Positions 57,413-64,000 of a stretch of DNA of 64,000 nt are shown piece by piece; position 1 is the first letter of the stretch, and each line of letters begins with the position of its first letter. The notes below the pieces were generated by a model that was not told the origin of the DNA, ran no database searches, and worked only from the letters and a program-made list of their open reading frames with translations. The translations under genes and the position numbers were made by a program. The DNA comes from an uncultured Oscillibacter sp. (GTDB taxonomy: Bacteria > Bacillota > Clostridia > Oscillospirales > Oscillospiraceae), in the NCBI GenBank assembly GCA_934574045.1, contig CAKTMK010000009.1, forward strand, positions 1-64,000, written 5' to 3'.

Positions 57413-59389
57413 ATGGACTATCGGGAGGAAATGAAGCAGCTTCGGGCGGAGCTGAACGAAAACGCTTACCGCTATTACGTGCTGGACGAACCCACTATGT
57501 CGGACTACGAATACGACATGAAGAACCGGCGGCTCCAGCAGCTGGAGCGGGAGCATCCGGAGGAGATCACGCCGGATTCGCCCACCCAGCGCGTGGGCGA
57601 CAAGCTCAAGGAGGGCTTTGCCACCTACCGGCACGAGGTTCCGCTGGAGAGCCTTCAGGACGTATTCTCCGCCGCCGAGGTGGAGGACTTCTGCCGCCGG
57701 ATGGAGGAGGCGCTGGGGCCGGATGTGGAATATTCGCTGGAGCCGAAGGTGGACGGCCTGTCCGTGGCGCTGGAGTATCGGGACGGCGTGTTCGTCAGCG
57801 GCGCGACCCGGGGCGACGGACACGTGGGCGAGGACGTGACGGAAAATCTGCGCACCATCCGCTCCATCCCCATGACGCTGCCGGAGAAGCTACCCCGCCT
57901 GATCGTCCGGGGCGAGGTGTATATGGCCCGCTCCGTGTTTGAGGAGATCAATCAGCAGCGGGAGCTGGAGGGCAAGCCCCTCATGGCCAATCCGCGGAAC
58001 GCCGCGGCGGGGTCGCTGCGCCAGCTGGACCCGAAGATCGCCGCCGAGCGGCGGCTGGACATCCAGATCTTCAACCTTCAGCTGGCCGACGGGCGTTCGT
58101 TCGAAACACATTCCCAGACGCTGGACTATCTGGCCACGCAGCACTTCAAGGTCATCCCGCATCGGACAGTCCGCGGCGCGGCGGACTGTCAGCAGGAGAT
58201 TCTCGACATCAACGAGCGGCGCATGAGCTATCCCTACGACATGGACGGCGCGGTCATTAAGGTCAACAGCCTTGCGGGCCGGGAGACGCTGGGCAGCACG
58301 GTGAAGTGCCCCAAATGGGCCATCGCCTATAAGTATCCGCCGGAGCAGAAGCCCAGCACGGTGCTGGATATCGTGGTGCAGGTGGGGCGCACCGGCGTGC
58401 TGACGCCCCGGGCGGTCCTTGCGCCGGTGCATCTGGCGGGGACTACCGTCCAGAGCGCCACGCTCCACAATCAGGACTATATCACGGAAAAGGACATCCG
58501 CGTGGGCGACACCGTTCTGGTTCGCAAGGCGGGGGAGATCATCCCGGAGATCGTGGAGGTGGACCTTTCCAAGCGGCCGCAGGGCGCGCTTCCCTATGAG
58601 CTTCCCAAGACCTGTCCCGTCTGCGGCGCGCCGGTGACCCGGGACGTGGACGGCGCGGCGGTGCGCTGCACCGGCGCGGAGTGTCCGGCGCAGCTCCTGC
58701 GCAATCTGACCCATTTCGCCAGCCGGGACGCGATGGACATCGACGGTCTCGGTCCCGCCGTGATCCAGCAGCTGGTGGAGCGGGGCATGGTTCGCTCTGC
58801 CGCGGACCTGTACAGCCTGACGGCGCAGGAGTTCGCCCTGCTGGACCGGATGGGGGAGAAGTCTGCCGCCAATCTGGCGGCGGCCATTGAAAAGTCCAAG
58901 TCCAACGATCTGGGAAAGCTCCTGTACGCGCTGGGCATCCGTCAGGTGGGCGCGAAAGCGGGACGTATCCTCGCCCAGCACTTCCGCACGCTGGACGCGC
59001 TGGAGCAGGCGTCGCTGGAGGAGCTGACCTCCATCGACGATGTGGGCGGCATCACGGCGCAGTTCATTCTGGACTGGCTGGCAAGCCCCCAGTCTCAGGA
59101 CCTGCTGCAAAAGCTGCGGCGGGCCGGGGTGAACATGACCTGCACGGAGCAGGCGGTGGACGACCGCTTTGCGGGAAAGACCTTCGTTCTTACCGGGACG
59201 CTGACCCGCTTTGACCGTAAGACCGCCGAGGCCATGATCCAGGCCCGGGGCGGAAAGGCGTCCGGCTCCGTGTCGAAAAAGACCAGCTACGTGGTCGCCG
59301 GGGACGCGGCGGGCAGCAAGCTCCAGAAGGCGCAGGAGCTGGGCGTCCCCGTCCTGACGGAGGAAGAATTTTCCGCGATGCTGGAGTGA
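57413..59389 (+). CDS. ligA: NAD-dependent DNA ligase
   Basis: Replicative ligase. 658 residues: YYVLDEPTMSDYEYD in the Ia domain, active-site Lys in LEPKVDGLSVALEYRDGVF near 113, OB fold, Zn finger with CPVCGAPV near 402 and CTGAECPAQ near 418, HhH repeats (GLGPAVIQQLVERG, LYALGIRQVGAKAGRIL), and a C-terminal BRCT domain (FAGKTFVLTGTLTRFDRKTAEAMIQARGGKASGSVSKKTSYVVAG). ATG at 57413 after GAAAGGAACGGG. Complete. Confidence 0.97.
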   Translation: MDYREEMKQLRAELNENAYRYYVLDEPTMSDYEYDMKNRRLQQLEREHPEEITPDSPTQRVGDKLKEGFATYRHEVPLESLQDVFSAAEVEDFCRRMEEALGPDVEYSLEPKVDGLSVALEYRDGVFVSGATRGDGHVGEDVTENLRTIRSIPMTLPEKLPRLIVRGEVYMARSVFEEINQQRELEGKPLMANPRNAAAGSLRQLDPKIAAERRLDIQIFNLQLADGRSFETHSQTLDYLATQHFKVIPHRTVRGAADCQQEILDINERRMSYPYDMDGAVIKVNSLAGRETLGSTVKCPKWAIAYKYPPEQKPSTVLDIVVQVGRTGVLTPRAVLAPVHLAGTTVQSATLHNQDYITEKDIRVGDTVLVRKAGEIIPEIVEVDLSKRPQGALPYELPKTCPVCGAPVTRDVDGAAVRCTGAECPAQLLRNLTHFASRDAMDIDGLGPAVIQQLVERGMVRSAADLYSLTAQEFALLDRMGEKSAANLAAAIEKSKSNDLGKLLYALGIRQVGAKAGRILAQHFRTLDALEQASLEELTSIDDVGGITAQFILDWLASPQSQDLLQKLRRAGVNMTCTEQAVDDRFAGKTFVLTGTLTRFDRKTAEAMIQARGGKASGSVSKKTSYVVAGDAAGSKLQKAQELGVPVLTEEEFSAMLE

Positions 59390-59483
59390 TGCGCGGCTTT
59401 GCAGGCGGCTGAAAGGAAGAGCACTTTACAGATGGCTTCCGGTGAAAACGAGCCGGATTCCGGAGCACGCCCGTGTTTTGCGG

Positions 59484-59512
59484 TTGCTCTCCGGCCCGGA
59501 GTGTGATACACT
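59484..59512 (+). promoter_or_regulatory. Sigma-A promoter of the Lar-like gene
   Basis: TTGCTC 59484-59489, 17-base spacer, TACACT 59507-59512, 25 bases upstream of the ATG. Confidence 0.7.
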
Positions 59513-59536
59513 GGAGCGTACCAAAGAAAAGGAGAT

Positions 59537-59767
59537 ATGACTGTGGACCCGATACACGAGATCGAATTGGAGGACTGCCCCATCTGCCGGGGCGCCGGAC
59601 TGATGCAGGAGGAGCAGGGCTGGTGCATGTACGCCGTGTGCATGGACTGCGGTGCGCAGACGGCCCAGATCAGCTACAACTCCCCGGAGGAGCGGCTGAA
59701 CGCCGCGCAGCAGGCCGCGCAGCTGTGGAACATGGGCAAGGTCGTGCATACCGGCGTGGGCGACTGA
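59537..59767 (+). CDS. Small zinc-ribbon protein, Lar-like
   Basis: 76 residues: LEDCPICRGAGLMQEEQGWCMYAVCMDCGAQTAQISYNSPEERLNAAQQAAQLWNMGK. The order CPxC, then CxxCGA, then an Ala-rich helix ending in LWN is the layout of the Lar restriction-alleviation family (phage/prophage and many bacteria). SD AAAGGAG. No restriction system or phage genes are adjacent, so an anti-restriction function is only suggested by family. Own promoter, no partner genes. Confidence 0.6.
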   Translation: MTVDPIHEIELEDCPICRGAGLMQEEQGWCMYAVCMDCGAQTAQISYNSPEERLNAAQQAAQLWNMGKVVHTGVGD

Positions 59768-59854
59768 CCCGCGCGCAGGGCGGGGCCGCTTCGGCGGCCC
59801 CGGCGGTGCTTCCGGCGCGTTTCCGCCGGTTTCGGCAGGAAGCGCATTTTCCAC

Positions 59855-59883
59855 TTTACATTTTGCCGCTCGCGCGCTATAAT
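59855..59883 (+). promoter_or_regulatory. Sigma-A promoter of the TPP-riboswitch operon
   Basis: TTTACA 59855-59860, 17-base spacer, TATAAT 59878-59883. Confidence 0.88.
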
Positions 59884-59910
59884 GATAAAAAATCAAATGA
59901 TCGTGTTTTT

Positions 59911-60042
59911 ACTGGGGGCGCTTGATTGCTGAGAGGACATTTTGTCTGACCCCGTAACTTGAGGTGGGTAATGCCAACGTAAGGAAGTAAGAAACCTGAT
60001 TCGTAAGACGTTCTGCCTGCATGGGTCGGAGCGTCTTTTTTT
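59911..60042 (+). promoter_or_regulatory. TPP riboswitch with terminator
   Basis: THI-element landmarks: GGGGGCGC and GCTGAGAGGAC (59913-59938), GACCCC after it, AACTTGAGG... GGTAATGCCAACGTAAGGAAG (59956-59989). The expression platform AAGACGTTC / GGAGCGTCTT (about 60005-60035) ends in seven T. TPP binding should end transcription ahead of the importer genes. Confidence 0.95.
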
Positions 60043-60074
60043 GGTAAAAGCATGATCCGAAAGGAAAATGAGTC

Positions 60075-61121
60075 ATGAAAAAAAGAACGCAAACCGCAAT
60101 GATCGCTCTGAGCGCGGCCCTGCTGGTCCTGTCCGGCTGCGGCCAGACCGGGGGGAGCGCAGGCTCCGCGCCCGCCGCCTCGTCTGCTGCGTCCTCTGCC
60201 GCCGCGCCCGCCGAGGGGGCCAACAAGGTCATCATCTACACGCCGACGGAGGATTACCTCATTGAGTATATGCAGCAGCGGCTGGACGAGCAGTTCCCGG
60301 ACTATGACATCTCGCTGGAATACTACCACTCCGGCGATCTGGCCGCGAAGCTGCTGGCGGAGGGGACCGACACCGCCTGCGACATCGTGTTCGACTGCGA
60401 ATACGGCTATCTCCAGATGCTCAGCGATAACTTCGCGGAGATCGGCTTCATCGACAACAGCCAGTTCGTCCCGGATATGCAGGACCCCGCCCGGAAATAT
60501 ATGCCGGTGGACCGCTATTCCGGCTCCGTCATCGTCAACACGCAGATCCTTCAGGAAAAGGGCCTTCCCATCCCGGAGAGCTATCAGGATCTGCTGGACC
60601 CCATGTATCAGGGCCTGATCGAGATGCCGGACCCCACCGCGTCCTCCACGGGCTATCTGTTTTTAAAGAGCCTTGTGAACGCGTGGGGCGAGGACGAGGC
60701 GTTTGCCTACTTTGACAAGCTGGACGCCAACATCCTTCAGTATACCGGCGGCGGCTCCGCGCCGGTGAAGGACGCGGCCAGCGGCGAATGCGCCATTGCG
60801 CTGTCCCTGACCTTCAAGGCGGTGGACCTCATCAACGAGGGCGCGCCGCTCCAGATCCTGTTCTTTGAGGAGGGCGCGCCCTACACGCCCGCGGGCCTAT
60901 CCATCGTCTCCGGCCATGAGCAGAAGCAGGCCGTGGTGGATGTAGTTAACTATTTCTACTCGGACGTGATCGACGATTATCTGAGCACCTATCTGCCCGA
61001 GCAGATCAAGGTCGGACAGGTGAACACCACGCCGGGCTATCCCACGGACATCCCCTATGCCGATATGTCCGACAACACGCCGGACGTGAAGGAAGCGCTT
61101 CTGGCAAAATGGGATCACTGA
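60075..61121 (+). CDS. Substrate-binding lipoprotein of thiamine-type ABC importer
   Basis: 348 residues; lipobox LVLSGC (Cys22) followed by a Ser/Ala tether. The mature domain, VIIYTPTEDYLIEYMQQRLDEQFPDYDISLEYYHSGDLAAKLLAEGTDTACDIVFDCEYG, belongs to the periplasmic binding family shared by iron(III), spermidine and thiamine (TbpA/ThiB) proteins. Control by a TPP riboswitch makes thiamine or a thiamine precursor the probable ligand; sequence alone would also allow iron or phosphonate. SD GAAAGGAAAATGAGTC. The end overlaps the ATPase gene by 13 bases. Confidence 0.85.
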   Translation: MKKRTQTAMIALSAALLVLSGCGQTGGSAGSAPAASSAASSAAAPAEGANKVIIYTPTEDYLIEYMQQRLDEQFPDYDISLEYYHSGDLAAKLLAEGTDTACDIVFDCEYGYLQMLSDNFAEIGFIDNSQFVPDMQDPARKYMPVDRYSGSVIVNTQILQEKGLPIPESYQDLLDPMYQGLIEMPDPTASSTGYLFLKSLVNAWGEDEAFAYFDKLDANILQYTGGGSAPVKDAASGECAIALSLTFKAVDLINEGAPLQILFFEEGAPYTPAGLSIVSGHEQKQAVVDVVNYFYSDVIDDYLSTYLPEQIKVGQVNTTPGYPTDIPYADMSDNTPDVKEALLAKWDH

Positions 61122-61903
61122 GCGGCGCGGCTCCCACGGTCAAGCTGACCGTGCGGGACTGCACGAAGCGCTTTTCTGGCCGGACAGTTCTAAACCATAT
61201 CAGCTTTCAGGTCCGCAGCGGGGAATTTCTCTCTGTGCTCGGGCCGTCCGGCTGCGGCAAGACGACGCTGCTGCGGATCCTCGCGGGGCTGGAGACGCCG
61301 GACGGCGGCACAGTGGAGCTGGACGGTGCGGACATCACCGCGCTCCCGCCCGCGCGGCGGCGGATGGGCTTCGTGTTTCAGGACTACGCGCTCTTTGAGA
61401 ACATGACGGTCCTGAAAAACGTCAGCTACGGGCTACACTTTCATCCGGAATTTCGCGGCAGGGAGGACTTGTGCGCCCACGAACTGCTGGAGCGGCTGGG
61501 GCTGGCAGAGCTGAAGGACAGTCTGCCCGCCCGCCTTTCCGGCGGTCAGCGTCAGCGTGTGGCGCTGGCCAGAACGCTGGCGCTGAACCCGGACGTGATC
61601 CTGTTTGACGAACCGATGGCCGCGCTGGACGCGGATACCCGGCTGATGCTTCAGGAGGAGCTGGGGCAGATCCGGCGGGAGTTTTCCTCCACGTTCCTTT
61701 ATGTGACCCACGATCAGGAGGAGGCCTTTTCCATGTCAGACCGGGTCATGGTGATGTCGGACGGCCACATCCACCAGATCGACGCGCCGGAGGAGCTTCT
61801 GCGCCGCCCCGCCGACGAGTATGTGCGGCAGTTTGTGGGGGAAAATCTGCTGCGCCGGTTCCGGCGTCTGCGGCGCTTCGCGGAGCTGGTAGGTGAGTCA
61901 TGA
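61109..61903 (+). CDS. ABC importer ATP-binding protein (thiamine-type)
   Basis: 264-residue ATPase. Walker A GPSGCGKTTLL near residue 47, Q-loop FVFQDYALFENMTVLKNVSYGL near 90, signature LSGGQRQRVALARTLAL near 143, Walker B VILFDEPMAALDADTR near 163 and switch His in TFLYVTHDQEEAFSMSDR near 195. All catalytic residues are present. No C-terminal TOBE domain of full size is visible. ATG at 61109 lies inside the binding protein gene; ATGA overlap with the permease. Confidence 0.92.
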   Translation: MGSLSGAAPTVKLTVRDCTKRFSGRTVLNHISFQVRSGEFLSVLGPSGCGKTTLLRILAGLETPDGGTVELDGADITALPPARRRMGFVFQDYALFENMTVLKNVSYGLHFHPEFRGREDLCAHELLERLGLAELKDSLPARLSGGQRQRVALARTLALNPDVILFDEPMAALDADTRLMLQEELGQIRREFSSTFLYVTHDQEEAFSMSDRVMVMSDGHIHQIDAPEELLRRPADEYVRQFVGENLLRRFRRLRRFAELVGES

Positions 61904-63495
61904 GGAGATATCCGCCGGCCCTTGCGTCCGCGTCCGCGGCGCTGGCCGTTTTCTTCGCGCTGACGGTGTTTTGGCCGCTTTTCTGCATGTTCTCCCGGAT
62001 CACCGCGGAGGGGACCGCCGCCGTGTTCGCGGGGGCCGTCTTTCGGAGGGCGGTATGGAACTCCTGCGTCAGCGGCCTTTTGACCACGGTGGCCGCGCTG
62101 CTTCTTGCCACTGCCATGGCGCTGCTGACGGAGTGCACCCGCGTTCGCTGGAAGCCGCTCTGGCGCGGCGCATTCCTCCTGCCGATGCTGCTGCCCTCTG
62201 TGTCGGAGGGGACGGGACTGGTGCTGCTGCTGGGGGCCAACGGGCTTCTTACCAGATGGCTCCATCTGCCGGGTTCGATCTACGGGCTTCACGGGATCGT
62301 GCTCGGTCAGGTCCTGTATACCGCGCCGGTGGCGTACCTGCTGCTGGCCGACCTGCTGCGCTACCGGGATCAATCCCCCTATGACGCGGCGCGGCTGGCC
62401 GGGGTCCCGCCCGCGTTTCAGTGCGCCGGCATCACGCTTCCGTTTCTGCGCCGGGAGCTGCTGGCCGCCGGCTTTCTGATCTTTGCGCTCTCCGCCACGG
62501 ATTACGGCATCCCGCTGGCCGTGGGCGGCAAGGTCAAAACGCTGGCATCCGTGATGTACAGCAGCGTGGTCGGCCAGCTGGACTTTGGAAAGGGGAGCGT
62601 CATCGGCGTGCTCCTGCTGCTTCCTGCGGCGGCCTCTGCCGTGGCTGACCTGCTCAGCCCGCGGGGCTGGATCGTCTCCGCGGCCCGGATGCCTGCGGTC
62701 CCGCCGGAGGACCGCCGCCGGGACCGGCGGGCGTTCTGCCTGTGCGCGCTGATTGCGGCGCTGTTCGTGCTGCCGGTCCTTGCGTTCATGGCGACGATGC
62801 TCATGGAGCATTACCCGCTCCAGACCTCGCTGACGCTCCGGCATCTCACGGAGTTCTGGACCGCGCCGGTCAGCGCGGGACTGCGGAACTCCGTCCTGCT
62901 GGGGCTGGGCACCGCTCTGGCTGGGACGGCGCTGACCGCCGCCGCCGCGTGCGTGACGGCGCGGTATTCCAACCGCGTTTCCCACGGACTGCACTTTCTG
63001 TCCGTTCTGATGGCGTCGGTCCCGGGTCTGGTGCTGGGGCTGGCGTTCGTTCTGGCCTTTAAAGGCACTGTACTTTACGGCTCTGTCTGGCTCTTGATCC
63101 TCGCTGGCGTTCTGCACTTTTTCACAACGCCGTATTACCTGCTCTATCAGGCGCTCCAGAAGCTGAGCAGCGAGCTGGAGCATGCCGGACAGACGCTGGG
63201 CATTCCGCCGCTGCGCATGATCTTCGGCGTTCTGCTGCCCCAGTGCGCCGGAACGCTGACGGACATGGCGGCTTACTTCTTTATAAACTCCACTATTACC
63301 ATCTCCGCGGTGTCGTTTCTTGCGTCCGCGTCCACCCGGCCCCTTTCGCTGCTGGTCGTGCAGTACAGCGACCAGCTGAATCTGGCGGGGGCCGCGTATC
63401 TTTCGTTTCTGATCCTATGCGTCAATCTGCTGGCCCTTGGAGCCGCCGCGCTGTTCAAGTGCGCCTGCGGCTCCCGCCGCGCAGACAGGTGCTGA
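61900..63495 (+). CDS. Double permease of thiamine-type ABC importer
   Basis: 531-residue permease with about twelve membrane helices, i.e. two ABC-2 type permease halves fused (ThiP/FbpB-like). EAA loops: YDAARLAGVPPAFQCAGITLPFLRRELLAAG near residue 162 and ELEHAGQTLGIPPLRMIFGVLLPQC near 425. Starts MRRYPPALASASAALAVFFAL. Last gene of the TPP-controlled operon; a hairpin terminator follows. Confidence 0.9.
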   Translation: MRRYPPALASASAALAVFFALTVFWPLFCMFSRITAEGTAAVFAGAVFRRAVWNSCVSGLLTTVAALLLATAMALLTECTRVRWKPLWRGAFLLPMLLPSVSEGTGLVLLLGANGLLTRWLHLPGSIYGLHGIVLGQVLYTAPVAYLLLADLLRYRDQSPYDAARLAGVPPAFQCAGITLPFLRRELLAAGFLIFALSATDYGIPLAVGGKVKTLASVMYSSVVGQLDFGKGSVIGVLLLLPAAASAVADLLSPRGWIVSAARMPAVPPEDRRRDRRAFCLCALIAALFVLPVLAFMATMLMEHYPLQTSLTLRHLTEFWTAPVSAGLRNSVLLGLGTALAGTALTAAAACVTARYSNRVSHGLHFLSVLMASVPGLVLGLAFVLAFKGTVLYGSVWLLILAGVLHFFTTPYYLLYQALQKLSSELEHAGQTLGIPPLRMIFGVLLPQCAGTLTDMAAYFFINSTITISAVSFLASASTRPLSLLVVQYSDQLNLAGAAYLSFLILCVNLLALGAAALFKCACGSRRADRC

Positions 63496-63528
63496 CGCGC
63501 TTCGCGGAAAATTCAACAGACCCGAAAA

Positions 63529-63559
63529 CGGAGGATAGGTCGACCTGTCCTCCGCTTTT
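63529..63559 (+). terminator. Terminator of the thiamine-type importer operon
   Basis: CGGAGGATAGGT and ACCTGTCCTCCG form a stem around CG, followed by CTTTT. Confidence 0.8.
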
Positions 63560-63635
63560 GCATTTGCTGGCACGAGGCCACGGTTTCAGTCTTGCTGTAA
63601 ATTGTAAGAAATAAGCATAATTTGTAAAATGATGG

Positions 63636-63664
63636 TTGACGCAAGCGCGGCTGGGACGTATACT
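63636..63664 (+). promoter_or_regulatory. Sigma-A promoter without a gene
   Basis: TTGACG 63636-63641, 17-base spacer, TATACT 63659-63664. No credible reading frame follows; a structured RNA is suspected. Confidence 0.8.
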
Positions 63665-63670
63665 TACCAT

Positions 63671-63835
63671 AAAAATCGAAAGGCATTTGGGCTTGGCAGG
63701 GCGAGGGAGCATCCGCAGCCGCGCGGCGGGCCGTATCGTTTTCTCTGCGCCGCCGACAGCGCGCAGGCCGGTCTCCCAAAGCGGAAACTGTGTCCGGAAA
63801 GTCCGGTTTATGGGACAACCCATACTGTATGCTGA
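63671..63835 (+). ncRNA. Candidate structured small RNA
   Basis: Begins at the predicted start of the promoter at 63636. A long rod can be drawn: 63683-63697 (GCATTTGGGCTTGGC) with 63767-63782 (GCCGGTCTCCCAAAGC), with CTGCGC 63745-63750 and GCGCAG 63761-63766 inside. Then CCGGAAAGTCCGG and TATGGGACAACCCATA hairpins. No family was recognised; a 6S-like rod is one possibility. The 3' end is unknown, as the next hairpin (63843-63872) lacks a U-run in this direction. Confidence 0.35.
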
Positions 63836-63872
63836 TAAAAACGGCAAAAGGACGGAGACCCGTCCTTTTGCC
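63836..63872 (-). terminator. Intrinsic terminator of the CRISPR-like RNA
   Basis: On the minus strand GGCAAAAGGACGG, loop GTCT, CCGTCCTTTTGCC, then GTTTTTATC. A 13-pair stem with U-run pointing left, ending the RNA that begins at the repeat. Confidence 0.92.
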
Positions 63873-63898
63873 AGAGTTCTGAACCTTTTAAATATTAC

Positions 63899-63926
63899 AT
63901 TTCAATCCACGCTGCTTCACAGCGAC
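63899..63926 (-). CRISPR. Solitary type I-C-like CRISPR repeat (28 nt)
   Basis: Reading the minus strand: GTCGC, stem CGCTG/CAGCG around TGAAG, then GCGTGGATTGAAAT. Both ends match the type I-C repeat consensus (GTCGC... and GCGTGGATTGAAAT); the central stem is 4 bases shorter than the usual 32-base repeat. No second copy is visible in either direction within the window. Confidence 0.65.
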
Positions 63927-63932
63927 GAAGAA

Positions 63933-63962
63933 ACTATATCATAGAAATTGTGTAACTGTCAA
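63933..63962 (-). promoter_or_regulatory. Promoter of the CRISPR-like RNA
   Basis: On the minus strand TTGACA (63962-63957), 18-base spacer, TATAGT (63938-63933). The expected start is at 63926, exactly the first base of the repeat. Its -35 overlaps that of the opposing promoter. Confidence 0.8.
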
Positions 63963-63984
63963 ATCCGGAAGAGTAACCTATTAT
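63956..63984 (+). promoter_or_regulatory. Rightward promoter leading off the window
   Basis: CTGTCA 63956-63961, 17-base spacer, TATTAT 63979-63984, expected start near 63991. It shares CTGTCAA with the -35 of the divergent CRISPR-like RNA promoter. The gene it serves lies beyond the right edge. Confidence 0.5.
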
Positions 63985-63994
63985 ATATTACGAA
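63975..63994 (-). other. Protospacer-like site with TTC PAM
   Basis: Minus strand TTC (63994-63992) followed by GTAATATATAATAGGTT (63991-63975). Identical to the guide of the adjacent CRISPR-like RNA at 15 of 17 positions (differences at 8 and 12); beyond position 17 the similarity ends. It covers the -10 box and start point of the rightward promoter. Confidence 0.65.
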
Positions 63995-64000
63995 CTTGCT

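Larger units (their letters stand above)
63836..63926 (-). ncRNA. CreR-like mini-CRISPR RNA (repeat plus guide plus terminator)
   Basis: Predicted transcript of about 90 bases. The minus-strand promoter (TTGACA/TATAGT) places +1 at 63926, the first base of a type I-C-like repeat (63899-63926). Next comes a guide-like stretch (63898 downward, beginning GTAATATTTAAAAGG) and then the terminator. The guide's first 17 bases match 15 bases of a nearby site (63975-63991) flanked by TTC, the type I-C PAM. Partial matching to a promoter with a proper PAM is how CreR-type Cas-regulating RNAs repress cas operons without cutting. No cas gene is in the window, so the target operon is inferred. Confidence 0.6.

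Noticed and set aside
63899..63926. Ordinary CRISPR array at the right edge
   Set aside because: Only one repeat is present; the expected positions for neighbouring repeats on both sides hold unrelated sequence, and the downstream side is closed by a terminator.
63933..63973. CreT-like toxin mini-ORF (ATG ATA TAG on the minus strand near 63941-63933)
   Set aside because: A start codon, a rare Ile codon and a stop are present and CreT toxins work this way, but no SD precedes it and the same bases form the -10 box of the CRISPR-like RNA, so chance is likely.

Overview
This 64 kb window is a GC-rich, densely packed stretch of chromosome from an endospore-forming Clostridia bacterium. The full spoIIIA operon, SpoIID, SpoIIM, YunB and a SigH-like sigma factor show sporulation. 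OLE RNA with its partner protein, a B-type RNase P RNA context, a T-box, a TPP riboswitch and several Clostridia-only small families (TIGR04086, DUF6054, DUF1858) fit a strict anaerobe of the Oscillospiraceae type; that family placement is inference from gene content and base composition.

Layout. 1-7.8 kb (minus strand): purine operon purE-C-F-M-N-D-L, with purL running off the left edge and no purH. 8.2-9.7 kb: an NhaC antiporter behind a structured leader. 9.8-13.1 kb: a CjaA-type cysteine ABC importer behind a cysteine-rich leader peptide and an attenuator. 13.2-18.8 kb: an unknown Cys-rich protein and spoIIIAA-AH. 18.8-29.3 kb: asp23, nusB, xseAB, ispA, OLE RNA, oapA, dxs, tlyA, nadK, argR, recN, the classical isoprenoid/OLE locus. 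29.4-36 kb: a zinc-ribbon protein, a CDF metal exporter, T-box-tyrS, an ABC-F ATPase and (minus strand) asd. 36-43.2 kb: spoIID, queA, tgt, yajC, spoIIM, xerD. 43.3-49.3 kb: sigma/DUF4179 pair, ruvC-ruvA-DUF6054-ruvB, glmM. 49.3-53.4 kb: SigH-like factor, small redox/zinc proteins, trmK, nif3, yebC. 53.4-54.5 kb: a low-GC accessory patch with ygjV. 54.6-59.8 kb: rnpB, murD, yunB, ligA, a Lar-like zinc ribbon. 59.8-63.5 kb: TPP riboswitch and a three-gene thiamine-type ABC importer.

The most striking signal is at the right edge (63.83-64.0 kb). A single type I-C-like CRISPR repeat sits directly at the predicted start of a minus-strand transcript that ends in a strong terminator. The sequence after the repeat, read as a guide, matches 15 of the first 17 bases of a site 50-90 bases away that carries a TTC PAM. 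That site covers the -10 region of a divergent promoter firing off the right edge. This is the architecture of a CreR-type Cas-regulating mini-CRISPR, and predicts a type I-C cas operon just beyond the window. The second highlight is the cysteine attenuator at 9.78-10.01 kb, with mutually exclusive pairings that can be traced by eye. The third is the OLE RNA.
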